From: an uncultured Prevotella sp.
Lineage (GTDB): Bacteria > Bacteroidota > Bacteroidia > Bacteroidales > Bacteroidaceae
DNA: 64,000 bases
Assembly (NCBI GenBank): GCA_937916405.1
Contig: CALFUF010000049.1
Coordinates: 4,326-68,325, forward strand
Reading direction: 5' to 3'
Part shown: positions 55,910-64,000 of the stretch, piece after piece
Layout: each line of letters opens with the position of its first letter
Position numbering within the stretch: position 1 is the first letter of the stretch
Made by a program: the position numbers and the translations under genes
Notes under the pieces: model-generated
Told to the model about the DNA's origin: nothing
Databases searched by the model: none
The model's input: the letters and a program-made list of their open reading frames with translations, nothing else

Positions 55910-58900
55910 ATGAAAAGAAATATAAGATATATCCTTTCCCTCCTCCTGCTGTTCGTGGGAGTCGGGGAGGCTTGGGGACAGACTACTGACTATTCGGGAG
56001 TGTATTATATTGCAAATAATAACACGAATACATATATACTTGATGCGACAACCAACTGGTATCTTGTCCCTGCATCTAATGGTGGTGACAATACTGTAAG
56101 TGCAACGGCATGGCAATGGAATAATGATGCGAACACACCCTTAGTGACCACTTTCCAAACTCAAAAAGATACTAACTCTCTTTGGAAAATTGTGAAGGAA
56201 GGGGATTATTACTACATCATTCACTTTAAAACAAGTATGTACTTAACATATAATCTCCCTGTTTATACCAACCGACGCGCCTTCCATCTTCAGGCAACTG
56301 CTGATGGTGATAATTCTCTTTTTACCTTCACAAAAAGAGATGATGGGTCATTCAACATCAACCGCAAGGGACTTACTTCTGGCAATTGCTGGCTAAATCC
56401 GTCTAAGGGAAATAAGGAATACTACTATGGATTGACTGCAGACGGACAAACCGAAGTTGCTGGTCTGCTAGGTTTATATAATGATAAAAAAGATAACGGT
56501 TCCATTTGGTTCTTAGAAAAGGTTTCACCAACAATAGAAATCATAAATACTGATCAGGTAAAAATTACCTTCCCCATAAATGGAGTAACTATCCATTACA
56601 CCATAAACGGAGATACGCCAGATGAAAACAGTACCCTCTATTCTGGAACAACCTTTACCCTAACTGAAAGCATGCTATCCATTAAGGCTATCGCCTATTC
56701 TGGAGGCAGTCCATCTGGGATTTCAACATTCACTCCTATAGTATATCCAGGTGATTCCCATTCTTATCTTGTGCAGAGCGTGGAATGTAATGACTTCTAC
56801 ATGCTACCTGGAGATGATGACAGCAACATCAGTGAGAAAAGAATCACCACATCAAGTTTGGCTCGCTCATCCATGCAATGGTGCTTTGAAGGTGTCGGGA
56901 GGATTAATGGCTATCAGTATTACTATCTGAAGAACAAAGAAACAGGACAGTATGCACGATATTATAACAATGGTAGTGATGTGGTTTCATTAAGTACTCC
57001 CGAAACATTTAATGCGGATGGAACAAACAGGGACGAATACAAGTTCTGCATCAAGTATTATGAAGATGCCACAGCTCCAGGCTATTACATCAAACCGTTA
57101 GCCACGACCTATGAGGGAGGTTTGAATAAAGGTAGTGGAAACAATAATAAAAATATTATTTGGATAACTGGAGCAAATAACACAAGTGCCCGTTGGAAGT
57201 TTGTGCAAGTATCTGATGGTAAGATGCCTGCACCTACGGATCCATTCCCTTTCACCGTTTCCGATGACGAAAAGATATCATATTATAAAATAGGTCATGG
57301 TGCCCAAATCCCATCCACTTATTTTATCATTCCATCAAGTGACTATGCTAATACTTCTTCTTCTTCTGCTGATGACAATATGGCTTGGTTTTTTATGGAG
57401 GCAGAATCAGACAGCTGGTCAACATACTATTATATTGTAAATGCAGTATCGGGTTACTATCTGTATTATCGAGGACCAGAAAACAGTGATGGAACCACGC
57501 AAGCATTCCAGACGAAACTATTCTCCAGTTCCGACAAAGACCGTTATCAGTTTGCTGTGCCCAAGACCACAGAAACAAACACGAATGGCAAGTATTACAT
57601 GGTTCCGAAAATACTGAAAGAACAGACCCACAATGAATATATCTCTGTTTGGCGTGACAACGATAATCCACTGAAGACTCAAAAAAGCAGAGAAAACAAT
57701 AACACAAAGTGGACTTTCACCTCTACCACGTTCACATGTGAAGCCCCGGTTATTACATACGATGAGATTCAAGGTACTGCGTCCATTACTTGTCCTACTG
57801 GCGGTGCAAAGATATACTATGTTCGCTATACTGATGACACAGGTGCAGACCCTGATTTGACAAATGCTACTATCAAGGCAACGCTCACGCTCTACGACGG
57901 CACACCTGTTTCGATGGTAGGCTATACTTATATTAAAGCCATCGCTGCAAGAAGTTATGATGATGGCAGCGATCAGTCTTCAGTAACAACCTATGGTCCC
58001 ATAGATGTTTTCAAGTGTGTAAAACCAGTCATCAGTTATGACTCAGAAAACAACAAAGTGACCATCACCAGTGCTACGGAAAATGCAAGAATCTACTATG
58101 TCATTGGGGACGGAGACATTGATGCCTCTGGTGAAGGAAGTCCAAATGGTGTTTCTTTTTCTGTTGGTGAAGAACGGACTATTAAGGCTGTTGCCGTGTT
58201 GCCAGGAACTCCTATTTCAATATCAGATGTCGCTACATGTGCTGTTATATCATCTTGGTTAAGCAGTTATGCACTTGATGGTTACTATATCCTTACTAAT
58301 AATTTCACATCCAGTGAACCGATAGGTACTGAAACAAATCCCTTTACAGGTACCATTGACGGAGGTTATAATCCTATTACCCTTACTCACCCATTAGTTG
58401 GGGTCGCACAAAATGCTACTATTAAGAATGTCATAGTCGGCAGTGCTACTATCAGTACCAGTGGCAATGCTGGTGCGATAGCGAACAAAGCCACGGGAAC
58501 TACTCGTATCTACAATTGCGGCGTGCTGGGTGGTTCCGTCAGTGGTGGAACGAACGTTGGAGGACTCGTCGGACTTATCGAAGCGAACTCATCTGTGCGA
58601 GTGGTCAATTGTTACAACTATGCTACAGTGAGTGGCGGTAGTACAATGGCAGGCATCGTGGGCAAGAATGAAGGCACAGTGGGTGATGTGCGTATCGCTA
58701 TGTGTATGATGTATGGTGATATGACAGGAGGTACGTCGCCCGTGTATGCTGGCAACCACACCTCAAATGTCAGTAACTTTACCGAGTATAACTTCTGGCG
58801 CAGCAAGGCTAATTTGACCTATTCTGTTTATAATGACCAGCTTGCCATTGACAAGGATGAATACCTGACTCGTTTCCCTTTCTACCGCCATATTCTGAAC

Positions 58901-61900
58901 ACACACCGTGAACTGGCAGCGTGGTTCCTGTTTGGTACTGCTGGTAGTAGTGTTGGCAGTATTACAGCATACCAGGTGGATGAGGTGGGTCATTGGGTGC
59001 TGAAAACGGAGAAAGCGCCTTACCCAATTATTGAGAAATGGGAAAAGAAAACGAAGAAGATCACTGTAGACCTCAAAGGTAATTTACCTAATACAACAGA
59101 AGATAGTAAAGGGCGTTTGCTGACAGATATGGGAAGTGGCGGTTACCTCACGGTGAATGTCACTATCAATGGCAGTAGCTATTCCTCGCAGTTGCCCATC
59201 ACCGATATGAACCAGGATAAGTTTGACTATACCTGGGGTAAGGTGGTGCTGCCCTTTGCCAATGAGTATGAAGTGAATACCGACTACAGCAAGGTTTGCA
59301 CCGGTTGGAAGATTACAGGTGTCACAGGTGGAACGGCAGGTTCCTTTGAAAAATATAATGTGTCCGATCGTGACTGCACGGCTAAGGATCTCTTTTCCAC
59401 CACAGGCTTTATCTTTGCCCAGGGAGGCAACTACGTCGTTCCATACGGTGTAACTGCCATTAACATAGAGGCTAATTTCGCTACCGCCTACTACCTTAGT
59501 GATGAAGCTTATGAGATTGGTTATTCGGGCGATAATTCTGGACAGGGTTATAAAGATAGAACTGCATTAGGTGGTAGTATGCCAGATATGTATCATGGTC
59601 AGACAGTCTATCATACATTGAAAGCGGCTTTATCTGCAATGAGTGCTTCTGGCACCACGCACAGTCAAGCGGTAGTACTGGTAAGTAATTACCATCAAGA
59701 TAGTGAAGACTTGTCCAGCCTTACAGCTAAAGGACTAACCATTATGAGTATCGATGCCGACAACAACCAAGAGCCTGACTATGCATTTTATAGCAATAAC
59801 ACACAGGATCGCCCTAAAATTCCGCCTACACGTTTTGACTTTGTCGCATTAATCCCCATGGGAATGTCGTCGCGTGTCAACAACAGTACTTTCTATCCAC
59901 TCATCCCAATTTGGAAACCATTCGGTTGGTTTGAGATGACGGAGACAAGCCTGAGCATGACAGACCAGTTTGAGTTGGACTCAGGAAACTTCAACACGAG
60001 CGACAACGATACCAAGAACTACCGCTGTATCATCAATAGCGGCTATTTCACTCAGATGGTAAGATCAAGAGATGTAAATTGCTCAAAAGTTAAGTATTAT
60101 CAGATAGGCGGCAATGCATACATCAAAGAGTTTTATCCTGGCAGTCATAGTGCAAAGACCAATACCACTACATTGGTTCCAATTAATGTAACAGGCGGTG
60201 AAATAGAGCAATGCTTTATGACTGGCTATGGAAAAGAAACAACGGATGAAAAAGCGACAGCAATCGGTTCGGACATCTATTTTTGGTGTGCAGGTGGAAA
60301 GATTGACAAGTTCCTTGGGGCTTACATGGAGAAGCCTAAAGAGACTTCGAGTAGTGATGGAAATGTTAATATGACGGCAAAGATAGACCATGCCCTGATT
60401 GGACGCTTCTTTGGTGGCGGAACTTCCCCGAAAGCACAAATCACGGGTGATATTGATGTAACCATCAACAATAGTAAGGTTGACTTCTACTGCGGTGGTC
60501 CTGAGTTTGGGGATATGACGAGTGGCAAAACTGTCACCACCCATGCCACAGGCACTACCTTTGGTGAATACTATGGTGCAGGTTTTGGTGGTACAGCGAT
60601 AACCTATACGAATGATGAAGATAACACTGGACAGGGTATTGGCAGCGCTACAAAACCTACAGTGGACTATCCTTTGAGTTTCTTTACCAATTATTTTGTA
60701 AAACAGCGATTGAAATACAAGGAAGGCTATGGAATAGGTTGCTGCTATAAATTTGAGTTTTTATTTAATTCACGTGGTCATGGTAGCGTGGCTCGTTTCT
60801 ACACAGGTTATGCTCAGTTCTCATTGGCTACTACGGGTAATGTGACCAATGAACTGACTGACTGTATGATTAAGAAACTTGCAGCCGAAGAGACAGTGTT
60901 GGGTAAGGTTGCTTCATCTGGTGACTTCTATGGTGCAGGTTGTCAGGGTAAGGTGAACGGTACAGTAACCTCTACGCTGACTGGCTGTACTGTAGACGGC
61001 AGTGCGTTTGGTGGTGGCTACAAGGCTGAGTCGAATGAAGTAGATGTTTATCCTGTAACAGCACCTACGATGTCTGTCTATACCAGAGAGACGGGTATCT
61101 TCTCTGATTTCGGAACTGTGGAACCTGAGACATTCACATGGGAGCAAGGAACGGCGGAAAAGAATAATAAGGCAGAAGGAAGTGTGCTTTATAGTGGAAC
61201 GGACATTACATTGTCTGACCTCGGAAACGTGACAGGAGAGATTTCTATTACAGTCGATGGTGGAACTGTAGGAGGTAGCGTGTATGGAGGAGGCAATGAA
61301 AGTAAGTCACTCGATAATACCAATGTGTACATAAAGAGCAACACTAAAATAGGAACCCCGGGAGAAGGTGGAGCCCAATACGGCAACGTTTACGGTGGAG
61401 GTAACGGTAAGGCAGATAATTTCGAGGCTGGTCTTGTGAAGGGTAATACCAATATCGAGATCAGTGGGTCGCCTACTATATTACATAATGTATATGGTGG
61501 TGGTGCCTACGGTTCGGTGGGTGACTTCGATTACGATGCCACTACAGGCTTGCCGACGGCTCGTAAAGCGGAAACCACAGGTGGAACGGCGAATATCACG
61601 ATTACGGGTGGTACCATCGGAACGACTGGTAGTAGTAATGGTATGGTGTTCGGCTCGTCACGTGGTGACGTGGCTACTCCTGGTGCAGACGACATCGATC
61701 CTAACGACCGTCTTGCCTGGGTCTATGATACCCATGTCGTGATTGGCACTCAGAGCACAGCAGATGCTGATCCTGTATTGACGACTCCATTGATCAAGGG
61801 CTCTGTCTATGGCAGTGGTGAGAACGGACATACTTTCCATAATACTGTTGTTGATATCCATAGTGGTACTATCGGTATTGCTACAGGAGAAAAAGTGACT

Positions 61901-64000
61901 GAAGGTGGTGTAGATTATGAAGGTGCCGCATATCCTTATCGTGGTAATGTCTATGGTGGTGGTTGTGGTACAGACCAATACACAGGTACAGATGATAAGA
62001 TGTATTACAATCCTATTGCAGGTATCGTTCGTGGTGACGCCACGGTGACGATTGACGGCGGTCATGTGGTACGTAATGTCTATGGTGCAGGAGCCATGGG
62101 CTCTGTAGGAAACGAATCGGAGGCAGAAGGAGAGTCGACGTCAGGTAAGACTACCGTGACAATCAGTGGTAAGGCAAAGATAGGTGTGGACGGTAATGAC
62201 AATGGTAATGTCTATGGTGCTGCCCGTGGTGACCTTGCCGTCCAAGCAGAGAATTATGCGAATATCAGGGCTTCAGAATTGAATATCGAAGGTGATGCCG
62301 ATATCCAGGGCAGTGCCTTCGGTGGTGGCGAGGCTGGTATTGTCAAGGAGAGTGTCACCGTCAATATGAAAGGCGGATCCGTGGCAAATGATGTCTATGG
62401 AGGTGGTGCCTTGGCGGATACACAGGTGGCATATAAAGAACCTGCCAATGCAGGAAAGAACTTCACGACCCATGTTAATCTGACGGGAGGCACTGTTGGT
62501 CATAATGTCTATGGCGGTGGCTTGGGTCGTTTGGAAGCAACAGGTGTGACCGCTGTAGAGGCAAAGGTGTACGGTAAAGTGCTGGTGGCACTGAATGGTA
62601 CCAAGACAGAAGAGCCGGTAGAAGGTGGAGGTACGACCGTCTCCTATAACGACAACTGTGTCGTCAAGGGCAGCATCTTCGGTTGTAACAACCAGAATGG
62701 CAGTCCACAGGATGCAGTGACCGTACATATCTATAAGACACAAGGATGGGAAGGTCATGCAGGAACAGCCTCGGATAAGAAGACGAGCACGAATGATGAA
62801 GACCACTCCTACCATCTTACCGCTGTCTATGGCGGTGGTAACCTTGCCGCCTACATGCCAGATACAGAGTCTGTTGTTGACACCCTCAAGACCCATGTCA
62901 TCATCGACGGTTGCGGTCTGACGAGTATCAAGACCGTGTATGGCGGTGGTGATGCCGCTTCAGTACCTGCCACTGATGTTCTTGTCAACGGCACCTATGA
63001 GATAGAAGAGGTGTTCGGTGGTGGTAATGGTAAGGACGCGATTACCATCAACGGTGTGACTAAAGCGAACCCTGGTGCCAACGTGGGTTATAAGAACTAT
63101 TCCACCTATGATGCTGTGAATGATGAGTGGAACGATAACGAAGATGCTGATACGAAGAGCGAGCGACTTGCAAGTGGCTATGTCTTTGGCTCTGGTGCTG
63201 CCAATGTGACGATCAGTGGTGGAACGATCCATCGTGTGTTCGGTGGTTCGAACACCAAGGGTAACGTCCGTATCACGGCAGTGACAATGCTGGAAGAGGC
63301 TGGCGGATGCGAATTCTGTGTTGATGAGGCTTACGGTGGAGGTAAGGAAGCACCAATGGATGCCGAGGCAAAACTGCTGATGGCATGTATTCCGGGTTTG
63401 AAGGAGGCATACGGTGGTGCTGAGAAAGCCAACATTGAGGGTGGTGTGACACTGACCATCACCAACGGTACCTTCGACCGTGTGTTTGGTGGAAATAACA
63501 TCAGTGGTACCATCAGTGGTCCCATCGTGGTGAATATCGAGGAGACAGGTTGTCGTCCCATTGTCATTGGTGAACTCTATGGCGGTGGTAACGAGGCAGC
63601 TTATTCTGTCTATGGCTACAAGGAAGTGACCGAAGATGATGGAGAAAAGGTATGGAAGCCCCGTGAGTCGGCAACAGATGCCGGTACAGGTCCTACCACT
63701 CCTTATGCCGACCCGCAGGTGAATGTCAGGGCGTTCACGAGCATCGGTTCTATCTATGGCGGCGGTTATGGTACTGGTGCTAAGATGATTGCCAGTCCTA
63801 CGGTTAATATCAATGAATCGGTTGGTACTCCTGATACCTATCCGACAACAGGTGACGACTATGATACTAATGGTTTCAAGGGCAAGACGATTACCCTCGA
63901 TAAAGGCAAAGAGACTGAGCATACTGTGACACTTCCTGCCCATAAGCAGGGCGAGATTGGAGTGATAGGCAACGTCTTTGGTGGCGGTAATGCTGCTGAG
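55910..64000 (+). CDS. Third giant secreted protein with VYGGGN repeats (right end missing)
   Basis: 2697 codons are open to the window edge with no stop. The ATG at 55910 (MKRNIRYILSLLLLFVGVGE) gives a good signal peptide ending near AWGQ; a Met four codons earlier is shared with the RhuM start context. Order: a ricin/beta-trefoil-like stretch (YYIANNNTNTYILDATTNWY); three chitobiase C-terminal-like Ig modules (ITFPINGVTIHYTINGDTPD, about 205-265; two more near 615-780); and GLUG-like repeats (AGAIANKATGTTRIYNCGV, VGGLVGLI, about 825-900). An InlB-type beta stretch (TVNVTINGSSYSSQLP) follows, and from about residue 1770 VYGGGN repeats like those of the 3836-residue protein (GSVYGGGNESKS, NVYGGGNGKADN, NVFGGGNAAE at the edge). 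Likely a second surface adhesin. Confidence 0.85.
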   Translation, partial: MKRNIRYILSLLLLFVGVGEAWGQTTDYSGVYYIANNNTNTYILDATTNWYLVPASNGGDNTVSATAWQWNNDANTPLVTTFQTQKDTNSLWKIVKEGDYYYIIHFKTSMYLTYNLPVYTNRRAFHLQATADGDNSLFTFTKRDDGSFNINRKGLTSGNCWLNPSKGNKEYYYGLTADGQTEVAGLLGLYNDKKDNGSIWFLEKVSPTIEIINTDQVKITFPINGVTIHYTINGDTPDENSTLYSGTTFTLTESMLSIKAIAYSGGSPSGISTFTPIVYPGDSHSYLVQSVECNDFYMLPGDDDSNISEKRITTSSLARSSMQWCFEGVGRINGYQYYYLKNKETGQYARYYNNGSDVVSLSTPETFNADGTNRDEYKFCIKYYEDATAPGYYIKPLATTYEGGLNKGSGNNNKNIIWITGANNTSARWKFVQVSDGKMPAPTDPFPFTVSDDEKISYYKIGHGAQIPSTYFIIPSSDYANTSSSSADDNMAWFFMEAESDSWSTYYYIVNAVSGYYLYYRGPENSDGTTQAFQTKLFSSSDKDRYQFAVPKTTETNTNGKYYMVPKILKEQTHNEYISVWRDNDNPLKTQKSRENNNTKWTFTSTTFTCEAPVITYDEIQGTASITCPTGGAKIYYVRYTDDTGADPDLTNATIKATLTLYDGTPVSMVGYTYIKAIAARSYDDGSDQSSVTTYGPIDVFKCVKPVISYDSENNKVTITSATENARIYYVIGDGDIDASGEGSPNGVSFSVGEERTIKAVAVLPGTPISISDVATCAVISSWLSSYALDGYYILTNNFTSSEPIGTETNPFTGTIDGGYNPITLTHPLVGVAQNATIKNVIVGSATISTSGNAGAIANKATGTTRIYNCGVLGGSVSGGTNVGGLVGLIEANSSVRVVNCYNYATVSGGSTMAGIVGKNEGTVGDVRIAMCMMYGDMTGGTSPVYAGNHTSNVSNFTEYNFWRSKANLTYSVYNDQLAIDKDEYLTRFPFYRHILNTHRELAAWFLFGTAGSSVGSITAYQVDEVGHWVLKTEKAPYPIIEKWEKKTKKITVDLKGNLPNTTEDSKGRLLTDMGSGGYLTVNVTINGSSYSSQLPITDMNQDKFDYTWGKVVLPFANEYEVNTDYSKVCTGWKITGVTGGTAGSFEKYNVSDRDCTAKDLFSTTGFIFAQGGNYVVPYGVTAINIEANFATAYYLSDEAYEIGYSGDNSGQGYKDRTALGGSMPDMYHGQTVYHTLKAALSAMSASGTTHSQAVVLVSNYHQDSEDLSSLTAKGLTIMSIDADNNQEPDYAFYSNNTQDRPKIPPTRFDFVALIPMGMSSRVNNSTFYPLIPIWKPFGWFEMTETSLSMTDQFELDSGNFNTSDNDTKNYRCIINSGYFTQMVRSRDVNCSKVKYYQIGGNAYIKEFYPGSHSAKTNTTTLVPINVTGGEIEQCFMTGYGKETTDEKATAIGSDIYFWCAGGKIDKFLGAYMEKPKETSSSDGNVNMTAKIDHALIGRFFGGGTSPKAQITGDIDVTINNSKVDFYCGGPEFGDMTSGKTVTTHATGTTFGEYYGAGFGGTAITYTNDEDNTGQGIGSATKPTVDYPLSFFTNYFVKQRLKYKEGYGIGCCYKFEFLFNSRGHGSVARFYTGYAQFSLATTGNVTNELTDCMIKKLAAEETVLGKVASSGDFYGAGCQGKVNGTVTSTLTGCTVDGSAFGGGYKAESNEVDVYPVTAPTMSVYTRETGIFSDFGTVEPETFTWEQGTAEKNNKAEGSVLYSGTDITLSDLGNVTGEISITVDGGTVGGSVYGGGNESKSLDNTNVYIKSNTKIGTPGEGGAQYGNVYGGGNGKADNFEAGLVKGNTNIEISGSPTILHNVYGGGAYGSVGDFDYDATTGLPTARKAETTGGTANITITGGTIGTTGSSNGMVFGSSRGDVATPGADDIDPNDRLAWVYDTHVVIGTQSTADADPVLTTPLIKGSVYGSGENGHTFHNTVVDIHSGTIGIATGEKVTEGGVDYEGAAYPYRGNVYGGGCGTDQYTGTDDKMYYNPIAGIVRGDATVTIDGGHVVRNVYGAGAMGSVGNESEAEGESTSGKTTVTISGKAKIGVDGNDNGNVYGAARGDLAVQAENYANIRASELNIEGDADIQGSAFGGGEAGIVKESVTVNMKGGSVANDVYGGGALADTQVAYKEPANAGKNFTTHVNLTGGTVGHNVYGGGLGRLEATGVTAVEAKVYGKVLVALNGTKTEEPVEGGGTTVSYNDNCVVKGSIFGCNNQNGSPQDAVTVHIYKTQGWEGHAGTASDKKTSTNDEDHSYHLTAVYGGGNLAAYMPDTESVVDTLKTHVIIDGCGLTSIKTVYGGGDAASVPATDVLVNGTYEIEEVFGGGNGKDAITINGVTKANPGANVGYKNYSTYDAVNDEWNDNEDADTKSERLASGYVFGSGAANVTISGGTIHRVFGGSNTKGNVRITAVTMLEEAGGCEFCVDEAYGGGKEAPMDAEAKLLMACIPGLKEAYGGAEKANIEGGVTLTITNGTFDRVFGGNNISGTISGPIVVNIEETGCRPIVIGELYGGGNEAAYSVYGYKEVTEDDGEKVWKPRESATDAGTGPTTPYADPQVNVRAFTSIGSIYGGGYGTGAKMIASPTVNINESVGTPDTYPTTGDDYDTNGFKGKTITLDKGKETEHTVTLPAHKQGEIGVIGNVFGGGNAAE

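Noticed and set aside
1..64000. tRNA, rRNA and insertion-sequence transposase genes
   Set aside because: I looked for conserved cores in the intergenic gaps and for DDE-type or serine/tyrosine recombinase proteins, and found none; a dedicated search (tRNAscan, Infernal, ISfinder) could still find something short.

Overview
The window looks like a chromosomal segment from a Bacteroidota, order Bacteroidales, most likely a Prevotella-type (Prevotellaceae) genome. The reasons are recurrent promoters of the Bacteroidetes form TTTG-N20-TAnnTTTG, a HU-HIG DNA-binding protein followed by a 'smalltalk' micro-protein, Mfa/Fim-type (type V) pilus lipoproteins, very large secreted proteins ending in T9SS-like C-terminal domains, and the virtual absence of strong Shine-Dalgarno sequences. 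I see no tRNA, rRNA, CRISPR array or transposase gene.

Layout. 1-12.7 kb is an exopolysaccharide/glycan locus: seven complete glycosyltransferases and a UDP-glucuronate-type 4-epimerase read mostly on the minus strand in three transcription units. A divergent glycosyltransferase and an acetyltransferase read on the plus strand. It also contains a decayed glycosyltransferase tail and two ATPase genes (one cut by the window edge). 12.7-16.6 kb holds a few housekeeping or small genes (winged-helix proteins, aspS) and another AAA ATPase. 16.8-28.2 kb (minus) holds a fimbrillin-like lipoprotein, an AAA-ATPase/PD-(D/E)XK protein and a 2926-residue secreted giant protein. 28.2-32.8 kb is an accessory patch: a toxin-antitoxin-like pair flanked by a perfectly duplicated 53-bp promoter, about 0.9 kb of palindromes and heptamer repeats, HU/smalltalk, a small gene with an amber stop, a PIN-domain pair and a DUF4143 ATPase. 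33.0-52.7 kb (plus) is one long type V pilus operon. It encodes a DUF3575/OmpA-like protein, two fimbrillins, an Mfa2/FimB-like anchor and two accessory lipoproteins, and it ends in a 3836-residue protein built from more than thirty [VIL][YF]GGGN-type repeats. 52.7-55.9 kb is a cassette-like defence island: two mosaic RhuM-like proteins, an Abi_2/HEPN protein, gene fragments and three copies of a structured intergenic element. From 55.9 kb a third giant secreted protein, again with VYGGGN repeats, runs off the right end.

How it fits together. The left part would build and modify a surface glycan. The middle and right parts would build pili and deliver giant surface proteins, of which the 3836-residue protein sits where the pilus-tip adhesin gene of known Mfa operons sits. 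A common thread is genome plasticity. Short arrays with a strict 7-bp period but many unrelated unit sequences occur in intergenic regions and inside genes. Several accessory genes are bounded by direct repeats that record how they were inserted, and the RhuM pair shows exchange of the central segment between near-identical ends.
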